From assembly GCA_949127675.1 (NCBI GenBank), contig CASBPY010000019.1:1-37688 (forward strand): a DNA stretch of 37,688 bases, given 5' to 3'. Each line of letters starts with the position of its first letter. The first letter of the stretch is position 1. The notes below the pieces were generated by a model, which searched no databases, had not been told where the DNA came from, and saw only the letters and a program-made list of their open reading frames with translations. This DNA is from Synechococcales cyanobacterium PMM_0072 (GTDB lineage Bacteria > Cyanobacteriota > Cyanobacteriia > Cyanobacteriales > Chamaesiphonaceae). Shown here one piece after another: positions 1 to 7,397 of this stretch. A program made the translations under genes and the position numbers.

Positions 1-36
1 GACTGGGGGATGGGGGAACTGTTCATGTCTAGGCTC

Positions 37-71
37 TAATTCCTAATCCCTAATCCCTATTTCCTAACCCC
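37..71. repeat. Degenerate 7-nt tandem repeat array
   Basis: Five consecutive heptamers of the form TAATCCC and variants run from 37 to 71. The array overlaps the TAG stop codon (64-66) of the minus-strand gene that follows, so the gene's 3' end lies inside the repeat. Short tandemly repeated heptamers (STRRs) are a known feature of filamentous and other cyanobacterial genomes. Confidence 0.75.
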
Positions 72-627
72 TATCCTTAAATCTTCGCATTAAATAAGCT
101 GCTGCAAAATCACCATTTGGCTGTTTGGCGAGGAGATCGGCAAAATCGAAGACTTGTTGGGCTATTTCGATGCCAACTTTGTCAATTACGGCTTGACGTT
201 CGAGTTGATTGGTATGACTGACACGGGCTTGGGCTTGCCAAATACCAGAGAAGATTTTGGCGATATTGGTATCGAGCTTGAGCTGTTCGAGCACTTCCCA
301 CTCACCTCGATCGCACCAAATCCCACCACAAGTGAGACAATGCTCTAGGTAAAATGGTTCTTTAAGTGTCACTTTCCCTCTGGCCATCACACAGCCACAT
401 TCTGGACAGAGAGCTGTTTTGGCATCTAATGAACTGGGAGTGTAGGGCAGATCATAATTCTGCATTAAGACATCGGGGTTTGGCAAAATTTCTGCGCGTT
501 GAGATTTCCATGTCTGATAATTGCGTCCAGAAATCCAGTCGCCTTGACACTCACGACAATGTTTTGTCAGCAGCAAATCGCTGAGAATTCCATTCACTAG
601 TTCAGATTTACATTTAGGACAATGCAT
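64..627 (-). CDS. TFIIB-type zinc-ribbon protein
   Basis: 187-residue soluble protein with two zinc-ribbon modules. The first uses C3-x2-C6 and C24-x2-C27, the second C74-x2-C77 and C97-x2-C100 followed by GGIWCDRGE, which is the signature of the zf-TFIIB (transcription factor zinc-finger) family. The C-terminal 80 residues are helical and charged without recognisable motifs. Family members are small bacterial proteins of unknown role, some linked to nucleic-acid or protein binding. No transmembrane segment or signal peptide is visible. It is followed (in its own direction) by the heptamer array at the window edge and lies downstream of the PatD-like gene on the same strand, 36 nt away. The function is not known; the family assignment is firm. 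Confidence 0.8.
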   Translation of the reverse strand: MHCPKCKSELVNGILSDLLLTKHCRECQGDWISGRNYQTWKSQRAEILPNPDVLMQNYDLPYTPSSLDAKTALCPECGCVMARGKVTLKEPFYLEHCLTCGGIWCDRGEWEVLEQLKLDTNIAKIFSGIWQAQARVSHTNQLERQAVIDKVGIEIAQQVFDFADLLAKQPNGDFAAAYLMRRFKDRG

Positions 628-641
628 TAAATTGGTGGATG

Positions 642-662
642 GTGAATAGTGAATAGTGAATA
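642..662. repeat. Heptamer array (GTGAATA x3)
   Basis: Three perfect copies of GTGAATA between the zinc-ribbon gene and the PatD-like gene. It is the reverse complement of the heptamer repeated five times at 8171-8205, so the same STRR unit occurs in both orientations. Confidence 0.8.
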
Positions 663-663
663 T

Positions 664-1005
664 TTAGATTTTGATTACGGCTTGGCAATATTGAATGAGT
701 AAGTCTAACTTTTCTTGGTAGGCTTGGCGGCGATGCTCGATAGTAGCCGGATTACGAGCTGCGGCAATGAATGTGAGATCGATCGGCAGTAACCGCAATA
801 ATCGATGACTTTCGGTTAAATACGATCGCATTTTACCAGCGATCGGATCTGGTAGATTATCTAGATCTTGTGGGAGAATGTGGGATTCAAAGAATTTGAT
901 CGATCGATCGAGGCTGACTCTTAAGTCTGGAATAGAGTCAGTGGGCAAGTTGGAGAGGAGGGTAAATAATTGTTGCCACATCAAAATCTGTTCGGTTGGC
1001 AGCAT
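664..1005 (-). CDS. PatD-like small cyanobacterial protein
   Basis: 113-residue all-helical soluble protein. The central RLLPIDLTFIAAARNPAT stretch and the C-terminal LLIQYCQAVI stretch resemble the pattern I associate with cyanobacterial proteins annotated as heterocyst frequency control protein PatD, a small protein reported to influence heterocyst frequency and to interact with FtsZ in Anabaena. This is a recollection-based match, not a search. Homologues also exist in non-heterocystous cyanobacteria, so the presence of heterocysts should not be inferred. The ATG at 1005 lies about 105 nt from the divergent (p)ppGpp synthetase gene; the Met at residue 9 is an alternative start. No catalytic motif is visible. 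Confidence 0.5.
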   Translation of the reverse strand: MLPTEQILMWQQLFTLLSNLPTDSIPDLRVSLDRSIKFFESHILPQDLDNLPDPIAGKMRSYLTESHRLLRLLPIDLTFIAAARNPATIEHRRQAYQEKLDLLIQYCQAVIKI

Positions 1006-1111
1006 GATTAACTTCGTTAGAATAGAACGTACCTGCCAGTAATTTTACCCTTTGACGATCAAGTAGACACTTCACTTGAGTTGTATTGTTCCTATCCTAT
1101 CCTCTTCAGCC

Positions 1112-3439
1112 ATGACCACTCCCCTTTCTATTTCCGCTGATGATGTCGCCGATGTTGCGATTATGGCTGTGCCTGGTACAGATGCTGATGATGAAGCAAC
1201 CTACAGTTGCGATATTCCTGATTGGTTGCAGCAATGTTTGGATGGAGTCCAACATCCCGATCCTGCGGTAAATAGCGATAGACAGTTAATTAAGAATGCC
1301 TTTCAATTTGCCTACGATCTACATGGCGATCAAAAGCGCAAATCGGGAGAACCCTATATCTGTCATCCGGTTGCGGTAGCTGGATTGCTGCGAGATTTAG
1401 GTGGTGGGGCAGAGATGATCGCGGCTGGATTTTTGCATGATGTAGTTGAAGATACTGAGATTACGATCGATGAAATTGGATCGAGATTTGGTCAGGAGAC
1501 AGCCCATTTAGTTGAAGGGGTAACTAAGCTATCTAAATTTGAATTTTCTAGTAAGAAAGAGCAGCAGGCTGAAAATTTTCGACGGATGTTTATTGCGATG
1601 GCGCAGGATATTCGGGTGATCGTGGTTAAGTTAGCAGATCGAGTACATAATATGCGAACTCTCGATCATTTGCGCCCCGAACGACAGCAAGCGATCTCTC
1701 AAGAAACTCGCGATATTTTTGCACCATTAGCTGACAGGTTAGGCTTAGGTAGAATCAAATGGGAATTAGAAGATCTCTCCTTCAAATATATCGAAGCTGA
1801 AGATTATCGGCGGATTCAAGATCTGGTTGCCGAGAAGCGAACGGCTAGAGAAGCTAGAATTGCCAACGTTACCGAGATGATCCGGCATCGACTCGATCGA
1901 GCACATATCGAGCATATAGATGTTAGTGGTAGACCAAAACATCTCTACAGTATCTATCAAAAGATGCGCTATCAGAAAAAAGAATTTAGCGAAATTTACG
2001 ATCTAACTGCGATTAGAATTATCGTCAAATCAAATCATGAGTGTTATCTAGCTCTAGCTGAAATTCATGATGCGTTTAAGCCCATTCCTGGTAGATTCAA
2101 AGACTATATTGGTTTACCAAAAAACAACCGCTATCAATCCCTCCACACCACCGTCGTCGGATTTACTGGAACGCCATTAGAAGTCCAAATTCGGACACTA
2201 GAAATGCACAATGTGGCAGAATATGGAATTGCTGCTCATTGGAAATATAAAGAAGCAGCTAAATCCGAAGTTGGTAAACCAGAAACTACCAAAGAACCAA
2301 AAGCTGCCACCACAACCAGACGCACCGAAGTTGACGAGAAATTTTCCTGGTTGCGCCAACTATTAGAATGGCAAAATGATGTCAAAGATGCGATCGAATT
2401 TGATGATCATCTCAAAGACTCCCTACTCGAACGGGATGTCTATGTTTTTACCCCCAAAGGCGAAGTCGTCTCCCTCCGCCACGGCTCCACCCCTGTAGAT
2501 TTTGCCTATAGAATTCATACCGAAGTCGGCAATCACTGTTCTGGTGCTAAGGTGAACGATCGAATTGTACCCCTCTCCCGCACTTTATCCAATGGCGATA
2601 TCGTCGAAGTAATCACTCGCGAAAACAGCCATCCGAGCTTGGACTGGCTCAACTTCGTCGTCAGCCCGGGCGCGCGCAACCGCATCGTCCAATGGTATAA
2701 GAGATCGCATCGCGATGAAAATGTGGCTAGGGGACGGGAATCATTGGAGCGAGAACTAGGCAAAAGTGGTCTAGAAGCCCTGCTCAAATCTGAACCGATG
2801 CTAGCAGTTGCCCAAAAGTGCAACTATATCACCGTCGAGGATTTACTCGCGGGGTTGGGATATGGCGAAATTACTCAACAAATGGTCGTCAATCGGCTCC
2901 GCGAGATCGTCAGAGATCGGGAAGCTCCTACCCCCGAATTACCACCGACAACCTTACCAAAGCAGCAGCCCACTACTCATAGTGACTTCCCGATCTTAGG
3001 GATTGAGGGACTATTACATCACTTGGCAGGCTGTTGTAGCCCGATTCCTGGTGAGCCAATTATTGGTTTAGTGACTCGCATCAATGGGATCTCAATTCAC
3101 CGTCAGGGCTGTATTAATATCGGACAGATGGACGGGAACCGCCTTCTACCCGTCAGTTGGAATACCCAGGTAACTAAAGAAAAGCCCCGTACTTATCCAG
3201 TTAGCGTTCAACTAGAAGTTCTCGATCGAGTGGGAGTACTCAAAGATGTTCTGTCCCGCTTAACCGATAATAGAATTAATGTGCGATCGGCTAATGTGAT
3301 CACTCATTATGCCAAACCCGCAATTATCGATCTGTCGATCGAAGTTAGTGATAAATTACAATTAGAACGCTGTTTTGCTCAAATTAAACAGATGAGTGAT
3401 GTCTTAAACATCCGTCGTATTACCCAATCTGAGAATTAA
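1112..3439 (+). CDS. relA: Bifunctional (p)ppGpp synthetase/hydrolase (Rel/SpoT)
   Basis: Long RelA/SpoT-homologue that makes pppGpp/ppGpp from ATP plus GTP/GDP and hydrolyses it, setting the stringent response in the cytoplasm. Domains in order: an HD hydrolase domain (HDVVED near residue 109, with an upstream HPVAVA), the nucleotidyltransferase synthetase domain (GRFKDYIGLPKNNRYQSLHT near residue 330), a TGS domain (DVYVFTPKGEV), a Cys/His-containing CCSPIPGE segment and a C-terminal ACT domain. The RFKD motif is the RXKD form typical of bifunctional enzymes, and the HD residues are intact, so both activities are expected. The frame is open back to a TTG at 1076; I prefer the ATG at 1112 (775 residues) because the 12 extra residues are not family-like. 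A 36-codon gene starts 2 nt after its stop. Confidence 0.95.
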   Translation: MTTPLSISADDVADVAIMAVPGTDADDEATYSCDIPDWLQQCLDGVQHPDPAVNSDRQLIKNAFQFAYDLHGDQKRKSGEPYICHPVAVAGLLRDLGGGAEMIAAGFLHDVVEDTEITIDEIGSRFGQETAHLVEGVTKLSKFEFSSKKEQQAENFRRMFIAMAQDIRVIVVKLADRVHNMRTLDHLRPERQQAISQETRDIFAPLADRLGLGRIKWELEDLSFKYIEAEDYRRIQDLVAEKRTAREARIANVTEMIRHRLDRAHIEHIDVSGRPKHLYSIYQKMRYQKKEFSEIYDLTAIRIIVKSNHECYLALAEIHDAFKPIPGRFKDYIGLPKNNRYQSLHTTVVGFTGTPLEVQIRTLEMHNVAEYGIAAHWKYKEAAKSEVGKPETTKEPKAATTTRRTEVDEKFSWLRQLLEWQNDVKDAIEFDDHLKDSLLERDVYVFTPKGEVVSLRHGSTPVDFAYRIHTEVGNHCSGAKVNDRIVPLSRTLSNGDIVEVITRENSHPSLDWLNFVVSPGARNRIVQWYKRSHRDENVARGRESLERELGKSGLEALLKSEPMLAVAQKCNYITVEDLLAGLGYGEITQQMVVNRLREIVRDREAPTPELPPTTLPKQQPTTHSDFPILGIEGLLHHLAGCCSPIPGEPIIGLVTRINGISIHRQGCINIGQMDGNRLLPVSWNTQVTKEKPRTYPVSVQLEVLDRVGVLKDVLSRLTDNRINVRSANVITHYAKPAIIDLSIEVSDKLQLERCFAQIKQMSDVLNIRRITQSEN

Positions 3440-3441
3440 CT

Positions 3442-3552
3442 ATGATCATCGACGAATCTACCCAAAATGCAATCGTTGGTGGACTGGCAATTGCCATCTC
3501 TATCGGCGCGATGCTGATGATGTTTAGTACTGTTTGGACAACCAAGAAGTAG
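3442..3552 (+). CDS. 36-residue single-pass membrane peptide behind relA
   Basis: Begins with ATG 2 nt after the relA stop and ends at TAG (3550-3552). It encodes 36 residues: an acidic N-terminus (MIIDESTQNA), one hydrophobic helix of about 20 residues rich in Ala, Ile, Met and Gly, and a basic TTKK tail. The shape is that of a small thylakoid or plasma-membrane peptide, but it does not match PsbX, PsbM, PsaM, PetL, PetM or Psb30 as I remember them. The spacing suggests translational coupling to relA. A small membrane protein of unknown function is the safest call; conservation of the short frame would decide whether it is real. Confidence 0.55.
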   Translation: MIIDESTQNAIVGGLAIAISIGAMLMMFSTVWTTKK

Positions 3553-3553
3553 G

Positions 3554-3826
3554 TTATTTGCTAGCTGATCTAGCATTGTGGCTGCTGCTGTACTCGCCCT
3601 GATAAATGTCTTGATGCTGTGTCAAAGATTTCGCTGATGGCACAATCGTCCCGATCGATTCGAGATCGCGGAGGACATAATTGAGTTGATTAGCGATCGA
3701 ACTAATCGAAATCGACGACTGACTATCGATTTCACGACTAGCCTGCAAAAAATGCAACCGCATTTGCCAAGTGGTATGGCTAGGATGTTTGTTCAGATAC
3801 TCTAATACGGCTTGGCGATTAATCAT
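3554..3826 (-). CDS. Hypothetical protein, possible winged-helix fold
   Basis: 90-residue protein. The first 33 residues (NRQAVLEYLNKHPSHTTWQM) and the following SSIANQLNYVLRDLESIGTIV read like the helices of a small winged-helix domain, where a recognition helix precedes a short hairpin. The tail is polar and probably disordered. I do not recognise a named family. It converges with the 36-residue gene, whose stop is 1 nt away, and its ATG at 3826 is 84 nt from the end of the response regulator on the same strand. Possible DNA-binding role, inferred only from helix pattern. Confidence 0.5.
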   Translation of the reverse strand: MINRQAVLEYLNKHPSHTTWQMRLHFLQASREIDSQSSISISSIANQLNYVLRDLESIGTIVPSAKSLTQHQDIYQGEYSSSHNARSASK

Positions 3827-3910
3827 ACTTGTTACCTGAAGTTGCTCTTATGAACATTCTCGCTTGATTATCAGCGATTGTATCAATATCTTAACATTAT
3901 TGTCGCTATT

Positions 3911-4594
3911 CTAATAATTCAACCGATAGCCGACTTTACGGACAGTTTCAATCGGATCTGGGTGTCCGAGCTTTTTGCGGAGCGAGAGGACGTGACTGTC
4001 TACGGTGCGTGGATTATCAATATCGATATCCCAGGCAAGTTTTAATAATTCACTGCGATGGACTGGGCGACCGTTAGCTTGGGCTAGAACGTAGAGTAAA
4101 CTGAACTCTTGGGGGCTAAGGTCTATTTTCGTTTCCAGTGGCTTCGCTGAAGATTTATCGCTCAGATACAGACACCGCCGTACCAAGTCAATCCGTAAAT
4201 GCCCATAAGTCATTTCGGTGGGAATCGTCGTTAACCCCCGATTCCGCCGAAGTAGAGCCGCAACTCGTGCCAAAAATTCCGGCATCCCAAACGGTTTCTT
4301 GAGGTAGTCATCAACTCCCGCCTGAAGTGCGGTAACTAAATCGATGTCGCGAATTCGGGCTGATAGCATCAAAATTAGCGAATTGCCTTGGGGATACAAC
4401 CATTTACAAAACTCCACCCCTTCGCCATCAGGTAAATCGGAATCGACGATGGCGAGTGTGGGTAATGCTCGATCACAATGTTGATACGCCTGTGCTAATG
4501 TTGCCGATTGTTGAACATGATAACCCGCTTGGTGCAGATGCCAAGTCAATAGCGATCGTAAGTTATGATTGCCTTCTATGACATGAATCTGCAC
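3911..4594 (-). CDS. OmpR/PhoB-family response regulator
   Basis: 227-residue two-domain transcription factor. The receiver (residues 1-115) has the phospho-acceptor D51 in IVDSDLPDG, the conserved Lys in DDYLKKPFG and the usual Ser/Thr position (LMLSAR). The C-terminal domain (about 125-227) is a Trans_reg_C winged helix, ending VDSHVLSLRKKLG...TVRKVGYRLNY. The acidic pocket is atypical: where family members have Glu-Asp-Asp it reads E7-G8-N9, so one Mg-binding acid is missing. No sensor kinase is adjacent; the nearest histidine kinase is at 10009-11286 and separated by many genes. Upstream, a TTGGTC...TATAGT pair near 4785-4805 on the minus strand is a plausible promoter, which would place the start of the transcript about 190 nt ahead of the ATG. 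Confidence 0.88.
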   Translation of the reverse strand: MQIHVIEGNHNLRSLLTWHLHQAGYHVQQSATLAQAYQHCDRALPTLAIVDSDLPDGEGVEFCKWLYPQGNSLILMLSARIRDIDLVTALQAGVDDYLKKPFGMPEFLARVAALLRRNRGLTTIPTEMTYGHLRIDLVRRCLYLSDKSSAKPLETKIDLSPQEFSLLYVLAQANGRPVHRSELLKLAWDIDIDNPRTVDSHVLSLRKKLGHPDPIETVRKVGYRLNY

Positions 4595-4848
4595 GCTTTT
4601 TCAGGAAATGATTGCTGGTTTTGCTCAGATATTCTGTAGCACTGGAACATTCGTGAACATTCCAACGATCTAGATCATATATATCTGGTTCAGGATTATC
4701 CAAAAGTCTGTGATGGGGGTCGCTATTATTGCGATCAATAAATGTGTATTTTCCACACCCCAGTTTGACCAGAAGTCCCATAGACTATAATTAATGTCAG
4801 ACCAAACAATTTTGATATATCCTATTTAGTATGTCCAAGGATTAAGCC

Positions 4849-5100
4849 ATGCTGCAAACTATAGAAACAGTCGGATACTATCAAAAGATTACTGACGCAT
4901 TGGTAGAAATGTGGCACAAAGGTTATCGCTTCGACGATTTGCGGCTATACCTCGATGGATATTTAGCAGCATTACGAAGTACTAATGTGCTAGAAGCATA
5001 TCAAATCAATCGGATCGAGGAGGAAGTCATGCGATATATTTATGACCCCTCCAATTTTGAACTTCTCGAATTGCAGAGGGAACCAGACTACAGGTATTAA
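4849..5100 (+). CDS. Conserved cyanobacterial protein (DUF6761-like)
   Basis: 83-residue helical protein. The segments YQKITDALVEMWHKGYRFDDL and LRLYLDGYLAALRSTNVLEA followed by INRIEEEVMRYIYDPSNFE match the pattern of a small protein family widespread in cyanobacteria and usually annotated only as a DUF (I believe DUF6761). An AAGGA ribosome-binding site lies 7 nt before the ATG. No catalytic residues, membrane segment or signal is evident. The gene is transcribed away from the response regulator; downstream lies a dispersed hairpin repeat. Function unknown. Confidence 0.75.
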   Translation: MLQTIETVGYYQKITDALVEMWHKGYRFDDLRLYLDGYLAALRSTNVLEAYQINRIEEEVMRYIYDPSNFELLELQREPDYRY

Positions 5101-5110
5101 TTTAGTTGAT

Positions 5111-5180
5111 AGATCTGTAGGTTGGGTTGAAGGATGTTGGCGGAGCCTCTCCGTGAGGAGACAACCCAACACACTCAGCT
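5111..5180. repeat. Dispersed hairpin repeat, copy A
   Basis: About 70 nt nearly identical to 12851-12920 (one indel, two or three substitutions). It has a GTTGGGTTG...CAACCCAAC 9-bp outer stem and an inner CTCC-GTGA-GGAG hairpin. The GGTTGGGTTGA / ACCCAACA ends match a palindromic repeat family common in cyanobacterial intergenic DNA. It lies between a plus-strand and a minus-strand gene end, so it could also act as a terminator. Confidence 0.8.
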
Positions 5181-5201
5181 AGGGTGGGAACTACCCACCC
5201 T
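5181..5201. terminator. AGGGTGGG/CCCACCCT hairpin
   Basis: Perfect 8-bp GC-rich stem with a 5-nt loop between the convergent ends of the DUF6761-like gene and the glutaredoxin gene. No clear T-run follows on either strand, so the terminator call is tentative; a related GGTGGGC hairpin occurs at 14764-14780. Confidence 0.45.
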
Positions 5202-5221
5202 GAACATGAGGTGGTTAGCTA

Positions 5222-5545
5222 TCAACTAGCCAAAGCTACTTCCACCATTTGCTGAAGTTCACCTTTTTGGTACAGCTCGGTCAGCACATCAGAGCCACCG
5301 ATGAATTCACCATTGATATATACCTGCGGAATCGTAGGCCAATTAGAGTATTCTTTCACACCTTGGCGAATATCTTGGTCAGCTAAAACATCGACTGTTT
5401 CATAAGGTACACCCAGAATATTCAGAATTTGGACGACTTGGTTGGAAAATCCACATTGAGGCATTAATTTATTGCCTTTCATGAAGACCATGATTTTATT
5501 GTCTTTGATGAGCGTACCAATTGTTTCTGCTGCTGGAGTAGTCAT
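5222..5545 (-). CDS. grxD: Monothiol glutaredoxin (Grx4/GrxD, CGFS type)
   Basis: 107-residue CGFS-type glutaredoxin. The active-site Cys is C31 in PQCGFS, with the glutathione-contacting Lys in FMKG just before it and the later WPTIPQVYINGEFIGGSD motif (cis-Pro and GG). Monothiol glutaredoxins of this class bind a [2Fe-2S] cluster with glutathione and pass it on or use it to sense iron, often as a heterocomplex with BolA. The gene lies 52 nt downstream of a BolA gene on the same strand, which fits that partnership. The gap between the two is made of 7-nt repeats. Full family length; no oddities. Confidence 0.95.
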   Translation of the reverse strand: MTTPAAETIGTLIKDNKIMVFMKGNKLMPQCGFSNQVVQILNILGVPYETVDVLADQDIRQGVKEYSNWPTIPQVYINGEFIGGSDVLTELYQKGELQQMVEVALAS

Positions 5546-5550
5546 AATTT

Positions 5551-5592
5551 AGAGAGTAGAGAATAATGGGTAGAGGGTAGAGAGTGTAGAGA
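5551..5592. repeat. Heptamer array between bolA and grxD
   Basis: Six consecutive 7-nt units (AGAGAGT, AGAGAAT, AATGGGT, AGAGGGT, AGAGAGT, GTAGAGA) fill almost the whole bolA-grxD spacer. Any bolA-grxD transcript would carry this repeat between the two coding regions. Confidence 0.7.
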
Positions 5593-5597
5593 AATAC

Positions 5598-5855
5598 TTA
5601 ATTCTCAGCTTGCCATGTTGCAGGGGTATAAGTCTTGAGTGCGAGGGCATGAATCGCACCACTCGCCATTGGTTCTTTCACTGCTGCGTAGACTAATTGA
5701 TGTTGTTGAATTAGTGATTTACCTTCAAATTGAGCAGAAATTACCACAGCTTGGTAATGATCGCCGCCACCTGTGAGATCGGTGATTTGGACGATTGCTT
5801 CAGGGATACCTGCTTCGATAGTGGATTTAACTTGACTTGGGGTGATTGCGCTCAT
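5598..5855 (-). CDS. bolA: BolA family protein
   Basis: 85-residue BolA/IbaG-type protein with the GGGDHYQAVVIS strand-turn (H33 region), the helix QHQLVYAAVKEPM and the conserved GAIHALALKTYTP C-terminal motif, whose His is a cluster-ligand candidate. BolA proteins pair with CGFS glutaredoxins to form a [2Fe-2S] heterodimer used in Fe-S cluster trafficking or iron sensing. Here grxD follows directly on the same strand. Full length for the family (75-100 residues); the start is the only Met near the N-terminus. The 5' flank again holds heptamers (TTAGGCT type). Confidence 0.92.
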   Translation of the reverse strand: MSAITPSQVKSTIEAGIPEAIVQITDLTGGGDHYQAVVISAQFEGKSLIQQHQLVYAAVKEPMASGAIHALALKTYTPATWQAEN

Positions 5856-5868
5856 GCTTTGTTAGTTT

Positions 5869-5896
5869 TTAGGCTTTAGGTCTTAGGCTTTAGGTT
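5869..5896. repeat. Heptamer array (TTAGGCT/TTAGGTC x4)
   Basis: Four tandem 7-nt units directly upstream of bolA, between it and ndhN. The unit resembles the TAGGCTG array at 8122-8149. Confidence 0.7.
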
Positions 5897-5906
5897 TTGA
5901 AAGAGA

Positions 5907-6353
5907 CTATACCAATGAAGCTAGTTGCACCCAGCGAAATTCCCGATCTCCACCTAGTTCGATCACTACTTTAATTCTAGGATCGATCGAGGGTAATTCG
6001 GCTAGATAGGCTAATTCTTGACTAGATAAGACTTGCCCATCAACCAACCATAGTACCAAACCCTTGGAAGTAGGACGCAAGTGAGCGAGATAGGTATCGA
6101 GGATGGGGGGAATGTAATAGGTGCGAATTTCCTTTTTGCCAACGTGGGCGGGGCGGACTCCGTGGACTCCAGTCAGGTAGGTACTGATATCGCCTAAACC
6201 TCTGGCAGATATCCGCATACTTTCATACCCAGTTGCCCGCAGTCGCCGTTGGTAGCGACCTTCATAACCACCTTCGAGAGGGACATATACACCCAAAGAT
6301 CCGGCTTGTTCGAGATCGCGGATAAATGGCTTACCAGTAGTAATTAGGGGCAC
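5907..6353 (-). CDS. ndhN: NAD(P)H-quinone oxidoreductase subunit N
   Basis: NdhN, an oxygenic-photosynthesis-specific subunit of the NDH-1 complex on the thylakoid membrane, which carries cyclic electron flow and respiration. The conserved core is present: LITTGKPFIRDLEQAGSLGVYVPLEGGYEGRYQRRLRATGY begins it, then RGLGDISTYLTGVHGVRP and the C-terminal VVIELGGDREFRW. The frame is open to an ATG at 6401, but homology starts at the GTG codon at 6353, which has AAGGA about 10 nt upstream, so I use GTG (148 residues). The protein is about 10 residues shorter than typical NdhN because a loop after HVGKKEI is missing, not because of truncation at an end. Confidence 0.93.
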   Translation of the reverse strand: MPLITTGKPFIRDLEQAGSLGVYVPLEGGYEGRYQRRLRATGYESMRISARGLGDISTYLTGVHGVRPAHVGKKEIRTYYIPPILDTYLAHLRPTSKGLVLWLVDGQVLSSQELAYLAELPSIDPRIKVVIELGGDREFRWVQLASLV

Positions 6354-6523
6354 AGTTTCGACATCCTTGTGATGAGCTGATCGATTGCTGCCGATCGACA
6401 ATATAGTATTTAAGTGTAGACCGATCGATTAGGTATCGATCGCGATTAGCTAGTTTGGATCCTAGTCAATTAGCCTAACTTATCCTCTAATTATGCCACG
6501 GGTCGGGGACTGACGATCTAAAT

Positions 6524-7267
6524 TCACTCAAGGATATTGACTCCATCATAGACGAGGGCGATTAATTCACCATGCTGATTGAATTCGATCTCGGTTGGTT
6601 TGGGTGTGAGAATTGTGATATTTTCAAATGCCCAGCAACAGCCACAGCACTTGGCTAAGTCGATTAGTGGTTGGATTTGAGAGATATTCAGGCCAATCTG
6701 GTGGAAGTAATCAAAATAGCTTAAGTAAGCAATTCGATAATCTTGCATCGCCGCAGGTAGGGAAGCTGGATCGATTTGAGGATGATTTTTTTTGACCTCG
6801 GTAATGGATACTTGATTGAGAAAGTCGCCTAGTGGATCGAAGGCAATCTTTTGCTCCTCGCCAGTAATTTGAGCACGAGGATTTCCGTAGGCTTTTACAA
6901 CTTCAATAAACTCTGGACTGATTTGACTATTGATGATTTGATTGCAGCTACTACAGATTTGATTAAGAATTCTAGTGCCGACATCGACTAAATCTGGACG
7001 ATTAGCTAAAATTGTCATGGCAGTGAGCGGATTTTCCGTCCACAGAATCCGTGATTGTTCCAATCCAGCATATTGATAACAATCATTAATTGCTTGTTCA
7101 GCGAGTTCTCGATCAGTTGTTCGATCGATCAGGATTTGCTCCCACTTTTTCCTACTTTGAGGAATAAAATCCACTTCCAATTTAACTAGTTTGCGGGGAC
7201 CTGTTTCCACTTTGGATAGGTATTGGGCTAAGGATTCACTTTCTGCCGATTTAGTTGGGAGATCCAT
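6524..7267 (-). CDS. DUF6745-type protein
   Basis: 247-residue protein whose C-terminal 45 residues (CCGCCWAFENITILTPKPTE, then a short hairpin and LVYDGVNILE) match the end of the DUF6745 family as I know it: a CGxCxxF motif, a xRPxxI or xKPTEI strand and a final YDG. The middle segment DYRIAYLSYFDYFHQIGL is the amphipathic helical part. The N-terminus contains a Lys/Arg-rich start and KWEQILIDRTTDRELAEQAI. The function of the family is unknown; the Cys pair could bind metal. A decayed copy of the same C-terminus sits immediately upstream at 7398-7547, suggesting a former tandem pair. Confidence 0.7.
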   Translation of the reverse strand: MDLPTKSAESESLAQYLSKVETGPRKLVKLEVDFIPQSRKKWEQILIDRTTDRELAEQAINDCYQYAGLEQSRILWTENPLTAMTILANRPDLVDVGTRILNQICSSCNQIINSQISPEFIEVVKAYGNPRAQITGEEQKIAFDPLGDFLNQVSITEVKKNHPQIDPASLPAAMQDYRIAYLSYFDYFHQIGLNISQIQPLIDLAKCCGCCWAFENITILTPKPTEIEFNQHGELIALVYDGVNILE

Positions 7268-7397
7268 AGATAAAAATAAGATGCTTTAAGTTGTAATAGC
7301 TATACCTTGGAATGGGTAACAGCAGGAATTTTAATAAACGGGGGTTCGGAAATACAATTTGATGCGAGCGTCAAATCAAGGTTGAATCCTAAACTGA

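Noticed and set aside
4563-4781. 72-codon minus-strand frame overlapping the start of the response regulator
   Set aside because: A plausible promoter (TTGGTC...TATAGT) lies directly against its ATG, so the transcript would start inside it. It overlaps the regulator by 32 nt, and I recognise no family. It may be leader sequence.
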